Of a stretch of 57,091 nt of DNA, positions 47,432 through 57,091 are shown piece by piece. Under the pieces are notes generated by a model. It was not told the origin of the DNA, ran no database searches, and saw nothing but the letters and a program-made list of their open reading frames with translations. Source of the DNA: Nemertoderma westbladi (Eukaryota; Xenacoelomorpha; Nemertodermatida; Nemertodermatidae). The DNA is taken from positions 1-57,091 of the forward strand of contig JAUCBJ010000058.1 in NCBI GenBank assembly GCA_032718475.1, written 5' to 3'. Every line of letters starts with the position of its first letter. The first letter of the stretch is position 1. The position numbers and the translations under genes were made by a program.

Positions 47432-47944
47432 CTGTGTGAAAATTAACACTGTGTCACCTAAAACAGACTTACAAACTGATTGGGCTGTGATTTTCAGTAA
47501 ATTAAAGGTATTTCATTTAATGTACAATAAAGTTAATTGTAAATTTTAACGTTAAAAGGTTACAAATATTGTATAACGTTTTTTACTGGTGTTTATTTAT
47601 GTATAATTAATAATTTATTATGTCTGGTTAATTAAGTAAAATATTTAAATTTCGGAATTACTATCCACCACAAAGTTTAGTTAGTATTAAAATTTATAGT
47701 AAAATGGTGCTATAAACGTCTTTTATTTGTTATAATAAATTTATTCTAAAATGCTAACGTTATTTAATTAACGCAGTTTGTAGCGTAATTTAGCAGGTTA
47801 ATTATTTTGTTGTGTAACTCGAAAGTGGAATCACACTCCAGCCTGTAGGTACAATAGCCATAGCAAAATAATGGTTGAGCCGAAAATTCGAGAATGACTT
47901 GTATATAGTTGGTGTTATGGGTGAATGAGTGGTTTCATATTAAT

Positions 47945-48200
47945 ATAACCTTTTGTTGGGCACAGCTTTGCAAAGTCGGCAATGACGTCCAGGTGGGATC
48001 GAACTGGTGACCTCTGACGCTCTAACCATTCAGCTAGCAGCTCAGGTAAAAGGTAGACCTGGAAATACTACCTGATAACTTGTATTATAGCTGGGTACTG
48101 AATGGTTAGAGCGTCTGACTTCCAACCCGGAGGTCGCCAGTTCGATCCCACCTGGACGTCATTGCCGACCTTACAAAGCTGTGCCCAACAAAAGTTATAA
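47945..48200. mobile_element. Two tRNA-SINE heads in inverted orientation (about 250-bp palindrome)
   Basis: The right arm carries a tRNA-like TAGCTGGGTACTGAATGGTT, AGAGCGTCTGACTTCCAA and CAGTTCGATCCCACCTGG. The left arm is its reverse complement with few changes. The mirror extends outward through GGCAATGACGTCC, AAAGCTGTGCCCAACAAAAG and beyond. The transcript would fold into a long hairpin. Confidence 0.8.
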
Positions 48201-48234
48201 TTATTGTATATAGTTGGTCATGACTTGGCCTTGT

Positions 48235-49418
48235 GCCGGAAATCCAGCCGGGCCGGAATTCCGGCCGGATTTTGAGAAAAAAATCCGGTTCCGGCTCCGG
48301 CCGGATTTCAATTTTTTGGCCGGACTTCAATTTCAACGAATTGTTGACAAAATTTACAATTAATGTAAATTTTAGAAAAAAAAACATCAAAATATATTTG
48401 CTTTTAAATTCAAACAAATTTAAACATAAGCAAATACAAAGGAATACAATACAATTTTTTCATAGTTTGTATCATATTCATTCATATTATGAATATAATT
48501 TTGTGACTATCTACATGCTGAGCTGACTGACTACTTTTTACCAATAATATTTGTATTTGGTTGGGCTCAGCCTCACTAACACTTACTGTAAGTTATAATA
48601 AAGAGTACATGTATGGCCATATACTAATTATAACTAGTCAATAATTATTATATTGTCCCACCGCGCAAGCGTTGATGTTAGGTCTAGCTAGGTTTGTTAT
48701 AAATTTAGATTAAGCTAAGCTACCACCGTGAATGACAAGTTTATATATTCGACAGGCAATTTACTGTGTACTAACTCTAGTAAATCCAATTTAACTCAGA
48801 GAGTATAAAAAAACTACAGCCATTGTTACTTCGTTCTATTTTTCAATTTGCAATTAATTTATCAAATCAATCCATTATATCAAATATCAAATCTGCGTAG
48901 GTTATGGTACAAAAATATTAGTTTATCTCCACGATCCGGAAGTAGACGAGAGCTTTTCTCATCAAATACATTACCAGTCTCTGAAAATATTCGCGCGGAA
49001 TAAATTGAAGACGCTGGTGATACTAAATATATGTACAAGTATTTGTAAATTAGGAAATGATTCCTTATTTGCAGCCAACCAACGCAAAACACTCTGCTCG
49101 TCCCGTTTAGTTGGGATAATTGACTTACTTATCTACTTCTGAATTCTTATTAAAGTCAAATTCCTTATCATGACCTTGCTGATCATGATCCAGCACGTTA
49201 TCTATCGATACCGGACCTAACGCCCAAAGGACCAAATGACGTGGTACCCTCCCTCCCTCCAGTTCTGTCCATGCATGAAGGTACCATGTAGCTGATTCAA
49301 GGAAAAAAGTGGTGACATAAAAAAATCCGGCTTGGCCGGAATTCCGGCCTGTTTTTTTACGAATCCGGCTCCGGCCTGGCCGGTTTGAAAATAGTCAATC
49401 CGGCACATCCCTAGTATC
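48235..49418. mobile_element. Possible non-autonomous hAT-like element
   Basis: The two ends carry CCGGCC-rich inverted motifs. The left end is TTGTGCCGGAAATCC, then CCGGAATTCCGGCC. The right end, read inverted, is CTAGGGATGTGCCGGATTG. The GGATGTGCCGGA form is reminiscent of hAT ends. No transposase frame is visible in the AT-rich interior and no 8-bp target duplication was found. Confidence 0.4.
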
Positions 49419-49474
49419 GAGTATCGTTTCGTAATAGCTACACATATAAAATAAATATAATTAATGAGTCCCTT

Positions 49475-50042
49475 TAACCCTATTTGGCCCGGGGGCGTCA
49501 TTTTGTAAACTTTTTATTAATTCATCTGTATCTTTGAGTCAGATTTGTTGGAAAAACCAAGATTTGTGTCGTATCTTAAAATTTAATCCAACAGAACAAA
49601 TGCCATTTATGTTGCTATGGTAGTTTTCGTGCTGCTGTCGTCCCTTTCTGGCAGCCATCTCCAATATTTTTCGTGCTAAAATTTTCAAAAGTTTTTATAG
49701 TTCACTAAAATGAAATTAAGATATATTGCCATGCGGCGGTTTTTTTGGATGGTGATCACGATTATAGACCTCAAATATAATTAATATTCGAGAAATATAC
49801 CATCGGCATTATAAAAATATACACAAAACGTTTTAGTTTGACATTTTTTTACTTGTAGTTTTCGTCCTGGGGAAGCAAAATAGCACAAAAATGATGGTTG
49901 CATTGCCAGAAAATACTATTACCGAGTTTTATTGTGATCAGCGACCTCATCAAAATTGTAATTTTTGAGCCAATATCTAAAATATTTCTAAAATGACCCC
50001 CAGGCCAATTAAGTACTAAAAAAGCACGGCCAAATAGAGTTG
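49475..50042. mobile_element. Probable MITE with CTCTATTTGGCC ends
   Basis: The left end AACCCTATTTGGCC mirrors right-end GGCCAAATAGAGTT. Just inside, GGGGGCGTCATTTT mirrors AAAATGACCCCC. No coding sequence. The LTR element starts only 10 bases further on. Confidence 0.55.
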
Positions 50043-50052
50043 ATACTGTATA

Positions 50053-50392
50053 CGCCAGAGGGTAAAAGGAACAAGTGTCGCGGACACGTAGGTAACTGGT
50101 GTATTAACGTATAACTGATACCGGGTAATAATGTTACATATAACATTGGTAAATGGCTACAGTAGCAATACGGTCATACACATAAGCAGTATCACGGTAA
50201 CAGAGCAGGTCTGCTATCCAGCAGTCAGGGTAAGGGTGATACAGCTCCGCAAGTGTGCAGAGCCAGGTAATCAGATAGTCTGATCCCTGCTCACCGGGGG
50301 ACCGGTCTTACACCTAGCAGTATGACGTCACCCGGTGTGATCTAACTAGTGACCACACAAGGTCTGTCAACCGGCTTGACGGTTGGCTGGCG
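50053..50392 (-). repeat. 3' LTR (340 bp)
   Basis: Matches 55956-56295 at 339 of 340 bases. It contains a perfect TGACGTCA (CRE/ATF-type) site at 50323-50330, which may be part of the LTR promoter. Confidence 0.95.
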
Positions 50393-50396
50393 TGAT

Positions 50397-50416
50397 CCCT
50401 TTTTTTCTTTCTTTCT
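50397..50416 (-). promoter_or_regulatory. Polypurine tract of the LTR element
   Basis: The sense strand reads AGAAAGAAAGAAAAAAAGGG just before the 3' LTR, the expected primer site for plus-strand DNA synthesis. Confidence 0.88.
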
Positions 50417-50853
50417 AGTTTACCTTTCGATAGATAGTTCTGCCCTTTTATGAATTGCAAATATAAAAAGGGTGCCGGCATTGACTAATGATAAGGCCTA
50501 CCTAACTTACTTTCAGTTTCTCGCGAATAGGTATGGTACGTTTTATACTACAACTGTATGCACAATTAAATAAGGACATTTAACCACCGATCGGCTTTCC
50601 TACTAATAATACTACAAATAGAACGAACAACGCATGAAAACGTCTAACTAAATTATTTTCAGTTTCGTACGGACAAGGTCAGTCAGTTTCTCAAATACTA
50701 CGACGAGTTTAAAGCGGATTGTAACAGACTGGCAAAACAAGGACTATACTAAAGGGATGCAAATATGCAAACAAACTAAGGACCAATAGTAATGGCCGCT
50801 GTAACGCACGGGATACCATAAACACATAGGAAAACTTTAGTATTGTGGTGTAA

Positions 50854-52473
50854 TCATGGTAGAGGAAACCCATAGTAGTCTGGTGGGCGCGTATGACGCT
50901 GAGGACGCCGGGTGTGTGGAGGAACGTTGTCCACATCGTCGAACCCGAGGAACACCTCGTCTAGGGAAGAAGAGGGTGACGGGGAGCGCGCTGGTGCCGG
51001 AGGGGGTGTAGTTGGACGCACAGAAGGTACCAGAGGAGAGGCCTGGTAATGTCGCTCACCCGGCGGTTCGGTGTCGGCTGGTCGCGGGGGAGGTAGACCC
51101 GCAGACCCCTCGTCATCGTCGTTGGACGAGGGTTCGTCGACTGCAGGTACCGAGGTATCGCGGTAGGGTACGCGATAACATTCGGACCGCGGAACCCGAT
51201 ATGCCTGCGAACGCAGTTGGCGACCGACGAACTTCCGGACACTTACCCAGGATTGGTCCGTTGTCGCTACAATGTACCGGGGTCGGCCCTGTAGTTGCGG
51301 CGAATCGGCGTGGAGGTAGACGATATCTCCTACTTCTAACGGAGTATCTCTAGCGGAGCGACTGGGATGCGGATTTTTGGACTGTGCACTATGGGGATGA
51401 TTGGCCAAACGACGGCGATGTTGCTGGTCGATAAGCTCAGAGTCGATGAGGGGGAGTTGAGCGCCAGTAAACTGATCGCGTTGGAGCAGGATTTCTCGGG
51501 CGGATACGCCGCTCGACCGGATACGCGCATTTAACCGGGCGATGGCAAGGGCGAGAGACACAGCGGAGTAGGGTCCCCCGGACGGATGGAGTTTAAGGAG
51601 TTCATCTTCTAATTCGCGGACGGCGTGTTCCGCGACCGGATTTTTGTCTTTGTTTTTGGCGCGTCCCAACTCAATACGGATATGGTGGGCAGATAAAACT
51701 TTGTCGCCGACTAACGCACGGAATCCGGGTGCGGGATCGGTACGAATGACTGCGTGGGGGCCGCTAAGGGGGCACATACCGACGCACAACGTGAGGAGGC
51801 CATCCCGCAACGTTGTGTGTTGCTCATCAGAGAGGAACATGGCAGCGGAGTACGACGAGGCGGTTTCGCGGAGGATGAGGGTGAACTGTCGATGGCGACG
51901 GATGACATCGGCAGCGAATGCGATTCCGATGGCGGCCGGAGGGTCACCGGACGACTGCTCGATGGATCGCCGTGGGGCGGAACGCAGCGCGGCGCATTGG
52001 GCGCACTGCGAGTGGATGGATGTGATGGCTTCTTCCATGTCGAGGGCGTAGAAGTACCGCAGAAACGTAACGCGCAGCTGGGTACGCGACGGGTGCTGCA
52101 ACTCGAGGTGCAGTGACGTAAGGAGACCAGGGAGCGCATGGCGAGGGACAACGATCATTTCCCGTGGAGTCGAGAACGCGGTGTGTCGAGGAACAACGAG
52201 GAGTCCGTCCATGGCGACGGACGCGCAGCCGATGTACCGCTTAACGTCGCGGATGGTCGTTTCCTTCTTGGATGGACGCGTGCCCTGTGCGAGGTGCGCT
52301 TTGGCGCGACGGATAGATGCGCATTCCTGCTGGGTGACGAGCCAGGTACTACGGGTGGCGTACAAGGGACGCGCTGGAGGGGGGGGGGTCTTTGGTGAGA
52401 CCCGCCGTACGGATGATGGGTTCGTCGGCGAGCTGATTAACGAAGTCGCAGACCTGGCACTGTGGATTAACAC
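50854..52473 (-). CDS. LTR-element integrase frame
   Basis: An open frame of 539 codons overlaps the gag-pol frame by 125 bases in the +1 frame. Its first codon is GTG, so it is presumably reached by frameshifting. The zinc-binding HHCC module has His 122 and 127 and Cys 157 and 160. The catalytic triad is Asp 189 (FAADV), Asp 246 (RTDPA) and Glu 282 (VAEHAVREL), spaced D,D-35-E. A C-terminal small barrel-like region (VGDIVYLHAD, SVRKFVGRQLRSQAYRV) and a Pro-rich tail follow. The enzyme would insert element cDNA into host DNA. All catalytic residues are present. Confidence 0.9.
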   Translation of the reverse strand: MLIHSARSATSLISSPTNPSSVRRVSPKTPPPPARPLYATRSTWLVTQQECASIRRAKAHLAQGTRPSKKETTIRDVKRYIGCASVAMDGLLVVPRHTAFSTPREMIVVPRHALPGLLTSLHLELQHPSRTQLRVTFLRYFYALDMEEAITSIHSQCAQCAALRSAPRRSIEQSSGDPPAAIGIAFAADVIRRHRQFTLILRETASSYSAAMFLSDEQHTTLRDGLLTLCVGMCPLSGPHAVIRTDPAPGFRALVGDKVLSAHHIRIELGRAKNKDKNPVAEHAVRELEDELLKLHPSGGPYSAVSLALAIARLNARIRSSGVSAREILLQRDQFTGAQLPLIDSELIDQQHRRRLANHPHSAQSKNPHPSRSARDTPLEVGDIVYLHADSPQLQGRPRYIVATTDQSWVSVRKFVGRQLRSQAYRVPRSECYRVPYRDTSVPAVDEPSSNDDDEGSAGLPPPRPADTEPPGERHYQASPLVPSVRPTTPPPAPARSPSPSSSLDEVFLGFDDVDNVPPHTRRPQRHTRPPDYYGFPLP

Positions 52474-55400
52474 ACTCGGGAATACTGCGACTTTGGAAGT
52501 CGGCTGGTAGGTTGCGCGAACCCTGGATATGGACCACGAGGAGGGAGAACTGGCTCACCGTGGCGAGGAAGGTAGTGAGTCTCGGACTGTTGGAGTAAGC
52601 CCCACGAGTAAGTTTAGCGAACGCCTGGACGCAGGGTTTACTATCGGTGACAACGGACGTGCGGGTAGTAGCGTGAGTGATATAGGGAGCGAAGTGATGA
52701 ACAGCTGCGGCGATGGCGAGTGCTTCCAATTCGCAAGGAAGCCACGTACGTTGATGGGTTCGCAACTTCGAGGAGTAGAACCCGGCGACGAGGAGTTTCG
52801 ACTCGCGGCGGATATATAAGACAGCGCCGAGTCCATCGACGCTGGAGGCGGCGTCGGTGACGATGAACAGCTCGTCGGAGGGCCGTGGGAGAACCACAGT
52901 ACGGCATGTTTTCAAGGCGGCCTGAGCGCGCCGGAATGCACAAGTCGAAGGATCCGTCCACTGAACGATATCGGCGGAAGCGCCGACTGCGAGTTCGTCG
53001 AGGTCGCAAAGAAGTGCTGCGCAATGGGGGAGAACGCGCGCGAGGACTTTATACGATCCCAGGAAGGAACGGAGGGACCGGACAGTGTCAGGTTTATCGC
53101 AGGTTGCGAGGGCTGAAACGACATGAGACGACGCGGTAAGGGAGCCAGCAGTCCATTGCCAGCCAAGAATGGTAGTGGAATGCGGGCAAATGACGGTCTT
53201 CTTGGGGGATAAACGTAAGGAAGAGCGTGCGAGGGCTGTGAGTAGCGCGTTAAAATTTGCAGCTAATTCGGATATCGTGTTGCCGCCACAATACAAATCA
53301 TCTGCGAGTTTACTGACGGTGCCCTGCTTGATAAGTTCCCCAAGGACACGGCACATCAGTTCTTCCAAGGCGGTCTCGGATCCGGGCATACCCATGGCGC
53401 AGCGGGTATAGACTCGTACGCCGCGGAACGGTGTAACAACGCCGCAGAACTTCATGGAGTTGCGACTAATGGGGATCTGGTAGAACGCACTCGTTAAATC
53501 GGTTTTGATGAGGAACTTATAGGAGCCGATTTCGCGCAGGGTAGACTCGACACTAGGGAGGAGTGATGGCTGGGGTTTAGCATACCGGGCAATCTCGTTA
53601 AAGGCTGTAACGAGGCGAGTTCCTCCGTTGGGTTTGGCTACGAGGAAGGAGGGACTGAGGTACTCCACATGTACCCCTGGGTGTTCGGGTGTAGCGAAGA
53701 CACCGCGTTGTTCGAGTTCGTCGAACCGGTCCTGCAACTCGACGAGGCGGTTGCGGCCGTATTGGGGTACGCGTCCTTTCTGTTGAGGGGGTAGAGTTGG
53801 TCCCATGTTGACAACGGCTTCGTAGGGGCCCGCGGCGCCGTTGTATCTGGGGTACTCGGCTTCGAATACCGTGGAGTGCGCGGCGAGGACGTCGGAAAAC
53901 TGGCGGCGTTCAGCGCTGGTGAGGATGTTGTCGGGGTCTAAGCGTACGCCGTCGACGGAACGGGGGTTGGGGCGACGGGTAGAGCGCGATGTAGGCAGTG
54001 GGATTGTGTCAACGGCAGCGGTCGGTATTGCCGCCGGTTGGATGGGTGTTGCCAAGCAAACGTGAGAGTTCCGTTTGACCCTGATGGGGATCTGGGTGGC
54101 GTTGCGGATGGCGACGGAACCGTCGCACACGTCGGCAAGGAACGGTTGGAACCAGGGCTCATTCGGAGACGTAGTTGGATGGTGGGGTGCCAGTAAGAGG
54201 GGCACGGAACTCGCTACCGGTAGAGTGAGATCCGCGTCTGGCCAGACTACGACGGACCGGGTAGCTGCGCGTATCAGTGTGGACTCGGGTCTTCGCGGGC
54301 GCGTGGAGGTTGAGTGCTGGCCTCCGAAGGGTATTGTGGTGCCGTCCGGCAGGGTAATCGTCATATGGGCGGGACGTAGCGTTATATCATTGCGGTATAG
54401 GAACGGCATTCCACAAATGATGGGACATCCGAGCTCCGGGACGACGAGACCGTTAAACTCGAAGGGGGTCGAGCCACGGTGGACGACAAAACGCGTTTCG
54501 CCGGTAACCTTCATCTTAGACTGTCCATCGGCCTGTTCGGGAACCTGGCAACTACTCGGGGAGATATGGACGCCCAGCTGGCGGGCGAACGCCTCCCGGA
54601 TGAGATCGGATTCTGCGCCACTGTCGAGTAGCAATCGAAGTGGACGGGACTGATAATCGGCTTCTAAGACGGGGGAACGCATCACAGCGACTCGGTGGGC
54701 CGCTGGTGGTTGGTTGTAACTCATTGGGGAATCGTCGGGGGGCTCGAACTCGTCATTGGAACTGGCGGAATCGGCGATATCGACGGCGCGAGTCCGGACG
54801 AGGAACTGTTTATCCTGATCGGGGAGGAACGGGCAGGTACTGAGGAAGTGGTCGAACTCCTTGCGTTGCGCCTGCTTGCACAGGGGGCAAATCCGGGCAG
54901 GTCGTGTGCGGTGTTGTAAACTACGGCGGTCCAGCTGGCGCGCACGGTTCGGGTGGCGCGGGGCGACCTCCGTCGTCTGGGAGCGGAACGTGCGCACGTC
55001 GGCTGACACGCGGAGCTCCTCCAAGAGGGACGGCATAGCCTGGCTGATCTCGGCCTTGACGGAAGCCAAGGTGCGGGAACGAAGTTCGCAGCCATACCGT
55101 TGCTTAACCAACGCCGGTAAGTCCTCGTGGATGAGACGTAACCAAGTCAACACGAGGAAGTTCTCCACCGTGGGGGATATCTCCTCGGCGGCGGCGGGGA
55201 GCTCGCCGTGGTGGGTAATGCCCCCGAGGGGTGAGAGGAGGTTGTCATCGAAGAACGCTGCGAGACGTTGGAAAAGGTCTTCATGGCGTTCCTCGTGTTC
55301 GAGGTGGATGGTGGAGAGATCTAGGAAGTGGGAGCCTGTCCGTTGAAAACCGTAATGTAATCGGAGGGCTTGCCAGACGTATGAAAGAGATGTAGATTTT

Positions 55401-55714
55401 AGTACGATGGTGTTACGCGCGATAACCTGCGCGTAATTGGCGATTTGGCCCAGCATGAACTCGAGGGAGACGAGTTGTTGCTGCGCGGTACGTCGTTGGG
55501 CGTCCGGAACACCGGCGGCGTCGTCGACGAGACCCCGGGTCGGACTCGCAGGGGAAGCCTTCTCCCATACTGCGCCAGCGGCGGTAAACCGCGCGAACTC
55601 TGGGTCGAGGGACAGACTATAAATCAACGTCTGGCGCCAGGACTCGAATGACGTGATGGATTCCTGAGTAGTGAGTTTAACTAAGCGTGGAGCCTTTAGG
55701 TGTTGATTCGCCAT
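52349..55714 (-). CDS. LTR-element gag-protease-RT-RNase H polyprotein
   Basis: A single frame of 1121 codons starts at ATG 55714. Gag-like region to about 270; zinc knuckle of unusual spacing CX2CX9HX4C at 276-294; aspartic protease LLLDSGAESDLI with DSG at 364-366; reverse transcriptase about 640-860 with catalytic Asp 739 (KTDLTSAFYQI) and LADD at 803-806; RNase H about 950-1075 with Asp 954, Glu 995/997, Asp 1024 and Asp 1072. The RT motif LADD replaces the usual YVDD or YIDD. The frame ends shortly after a 10-C tract, beyond which the integrase is in the +1 frame. There is no internal stop, so the copy may be active or was so until recently. Confidence 0.93.
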   Translation of the reverse strand: MANQHLKAPRLVKLTTQESITSFESWRQTLIYSLSLDPEFARFTAAGAVWEKASPASPTRGLVDDAAGVPDAQRRTAQQQLVSLEFMLGQIANYAQVIARNTIVLKSTSLSYVWQALRLHYGFQRTGSHFLDLSTIHLEHEERHEDLFQRLAAFFDDNLLSPLGGITHHGELPAAAEEISPTVENFLVLTWLRLIHEDLPALVKQRYGCELRSRTLASVKAEISQAMPSLLEELRVSADVRTFRSQTTEVAPRHPNRARQLDRRSLQHRTRPARICPLCKQAQRKEFDHFLSTCPFLPDQDKQFLVRTRAVDIADSASSNDEFEPPDDSPMSYNQPPAAHRVAVMRSPVLEADYQSRPLRLLLDSGAESDLIREAFARQLGVHISPSSCQVPEQADGQSKMKVTGETRFVVHRGSTPFEFNGLVVPELGCPIICGMPFLYRNDITLRPAHMTITLPDGTTIPFGGQHSTSTRPRRPESTLIRAATRSVVVWPDADLTLPVASSVPLLLAPHHPTTSPNEPWFQPFLADVCDGSVAIRNATQIPIRVKRNSHVCLATPIQPAAIPTAAVDTIPLPTSRSTRRPNPRSVDGVRLDPDNILTSAERRQFSDVLAAHSTVFEAEYPRYNGAAGPYEAVVNMGPTLPPQQKGRVPQYGRNRLVELQDRFDELEQRGVFATPEHPGVHVEYLSPSFLVAKPNGGTRLVTAFNEIARYAKPQPSLLPSVESTLREIGSYKFLIKTDLTSAFYQIPISRNSMKFCGVVTPFRGVRVYTRCAMGMPGSETALEELMCRVLGELIKQGTVSKLADDLYCGGNTISELAANFNALLTALARSSLRLSPKKTVICPHSTTILGWQWTAGSLTASSHVVSALATCDKPDTVRSLRSFLGSYKVLARVLPHCAALLCDLDELAVGASADIVQWTDPSTCAFRRAQAALKTCRTVVLPRPSDELFIVTDAASSVDGLGAVLYIRRESKLLVAGFYSSKLRTHQRTWLPCELEALAIAAAVHHFAPYITHATTRTSVVTDSKPCVQAFAKLTRGAYSNSPRLTTFLATVSQFSLLVVHIQGSRNLPADFQSRSIPECVNPQCQVCDFVNQLADEPIIRTAGLTKDPPPSSASLVRHP
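52379..52388 (-). other. C10 tract at the gag-pol/integrase frame junction
   Basis: On the sense strand a run of ten C lies inside the overlap of the two frames. It is either a programmed +1 frameshift site or a one-base length change in a formerly continuous frame. Confidence 0.8.
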
Positions 55715-55944
55715 GGTGAATGGTGGATCGGGTTGGGTACTGCGTGAATCCGCAGTACCGGTTAGGTAAGTAGTAGCCTAACTGGTGGGTGGATCGCCAG
55801 TAGGTACCGGTAATCTGGTAATGGCTGACTGGATAGCAGGAAGGCGACAGAGGGAGCTCTGACCCCGGGTCGCCTGGTGAAGAGAACGTGTAGCGACTCT
55901 GACTTGCTGTTGACAGGCTGAGGAGTGAGAATCGAACTCCGAAA

Positions 55945-55955
55945 CGTTGCCACCA
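55945..55955 (-). promoter_or_regulatory. Probable primer-binding site
   Basis: Directly after the 5' LTR the sense strand reads TGGTGGCAACG, beginning with the TGG complementary to a tRNA CCA end. The primer tRNA is not identified. The following GGAGTTCGATTC resembles a tRNA T-arm in the sense direction. Confidence 0.6.
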
Positions 55956-56295
55956 CGCCAGAGGGTAAAAGGAACAAGTGTCGCGGACACGTAGGTAACT
56001 GGTGTATTAACGTATAACTGATACCGGGTAATAATGTTACATATAACATTGGTAAATGGCTACAGTAGCAATACGGTCATACACATAAGCAGTATCACGG
56101 TAACAGAGCAGGTCTGCTATCCAGCAGTCAGGGTAAGGGTGATACAGCTCCGCAAGTGTGCAGAGCCAGGTAATCAGATAGTCTGATCCCTGCTCACCGG
56201 GGGACCGGTCTTACACCTAGCAGTATGACGTCACCCGGTGTGATCTAACTAGTGACCACACAAGGTCTGTCAACCGGCTTGACGGTTGACTGGCG
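55956..56295 (-). repeat. 5' LTR (340 bp)
   Basis: Near-identical partner of 50053-50392, with the TGACGTCA site at 56226-56233. Confidence 0.95.
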
Positions 56296-57091
56296 CAAGA
56301 CTCAACTAAAGTCCTTACAATTTTATTATTTTTTCTCATTCAAAAACGCTGGAGAAAAAATACATCTTTTTACAAATTGTGTTTCAAAATTCAAGATTTT
56401 GCACTCTGCTAGAGCAATAATTGCTGGTTTCTATAATTTATGGGTTTGGAGGACTTCATTTCGCAGAATTGCAATAATTACGTCTCAAATGCATCCAAAT
56501 CGTTGTTTTTCTGTAATTTCCCCAATTATAGGAATTGATTAAATGTTTAGTAAGACGTGAGGATATAAGTACTGTACATAAGATATTTATTGATAATGTT
56601 ACCAAGGAAACCGTTTAGAAGACCGTTAGGACTTCTTACTGTAAAAGTATTCACTATCTATGTATGTATCTACTGTATATATCGGTTGAACTCCTCCGAA
56701 GCTATAGCTCGTCCGTCAATGAAAGTTATATTAATCGACGCAGCTCAACCCCAGGATATGGAAAAAAAGTTTTGAAATATATGATTAGTGTCTTTTTGTT
56801 ATTCCGAAAAAATAGCCCCATTACACGAAAATTGCCATAGGACTCAATGATAGAAACACCAGCATTGCTGCTGGTGCTCATGAGGGCCTAATAATGGCAC
56901 AAGTATTGATTGAATGGATATTGGATAGTCCCAAACTGCAGAGAAGTATATTACTTGCCAAAGTATATTAAGTTTAAGTTTAATGTTTCCTCAGAACAAG
57001 CACCCAAAATACAAAAAAAAAACAAAAATGTTATAACAAAGGAACATGGTTTGGCTATAGCAAAGCTAGTGTAGCCTTACCATATTCCTAT
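56296..57091. other. Intergenic DNA beyond the LTR element
   Basis: Short frames at 56252-56542 and 56590-56775 show no recognisable motif; the first begins inside the LTR. Nothing else seen. Confidence 0.4.

Larger units (their letters stand above)
50053..56295 (-). mobile_element. LTR retrotransposon, nearly intact, 6.2 kb
   Basis: Sense is the minus strand: 5' LTR 55956-56295, primer-binding region, gag-pol frame, integrase frame, polypurine tract, 3' LTR 50053-50392. The two 340-bp LTRs differ at one base (50386 G, 56289 A), so the insertion is recent. Gene order PR-RT-RNase H-integrase is Ty3/gypsy-like. The RT (LADDLYCGGN) and the chromodomain-free integrase tail place it, from memory of similar proteins, in a family found in corals, sea urchins and amphioxus. 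The ends are CGCCAG...CTGGCG rather than TG...CA, and no target duplication flanks it. Confidence 0.93.

Noticed and set aside
48080-48160. Functional tRNA gene (TCC-like anticodon)
   Set aside because: The acceptor stem does not pair and the copy is mirrored in an inverted partner, as expected of SINE heads.
51012-55651. Plus-strand frames across the LTR element
   Set aside because: They are antisense shadows of GC-rich gag-pol and integrase frames with clear catalytic motifs on the minus strand.
50053-56295. DIRS-type or BEL/Pao element
   Set aside because: There is a DDE integrase and no tyrosine recombinase, and the LTRs are direct repeats. The RT motif is not the BEL YVDD form, so Ty3-like is preferred, with the clade open.

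Overview
This is animal (metazoan) nuclear DNA. Genes are split by spliceosomal introns, the intergenic DNA is AT-rich, and it is crowded with SINEs, LINEs, an LTR retroelement, small inverted-repeat elements and minisatellites. The repeats (tRNA-derived SINEs, RTE-like and CR1-like LINEs, an LTR element of a type I associate with corals, sea urchins and amphioxus) suggest a marine invertebrate. The sequence alone does not fix the phylum.

Two host genes can be read end to end. On the minus strand, 32682 down to 7929, lies a complete five-exon orthologue of SEL1L (761 codons), the ER-lumenal adaptor of the HRD1 ERAD ubiquitin ligase. On the plus strand, 45089-47115, lies a two-exon SLC7 amino-acid transporter of the LAT/light-subunit type (536 codons).

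The most unusual part is intron 2 of SEL1L (9806-30656). It is almost entirely one 47-bp tandem array of about 440 units (about 20.6 kb). Each unit is a copy of the SEL1L exon 2/intron 2 boundary: about the last 25 bases of the exon, the 5' splice site and about 20 bases of intron. The exon-proximal end of the array is the working exon itself, and the distal end runs into ordinary intron. Each typical unit therefore puts a 5' splice site about a dozen bases upstream of an AATAAA poly(A) signal and ends in an AACAG that could serve as a 3' splice site. The array has several layers of higher-order repeat (about 1457, 1598, 2941 and 3458 bp).

Layout: 1-7928 intergenic, with a 27-bp and a 63-bp minisatellite and short palindromic elements; 7929-32682 SEL1L; 32683-35260 intergenic with a short inverted-repeat element, a 22-bp tandem repeat and a LINE tail; 35262-37375 a SINE interrupted by a 5'-truncated RTE-like LINE with a 42-bp target duplication; 38110-43940 a decayed CR1-like LINE split by a 3.6-kb inverted-repeat element and bracketed by palindromes; 45089-47531 the SLC7 gene and its poly(A) signals; 47945-50042 a head-to-head SINE palindrome and two further DNA-transposon-like elements; 50053-56295 a nearly intact LTR retrotransposon on the minus strand whose LTRs differ at one base; 56296-57091 unannotated DNA.
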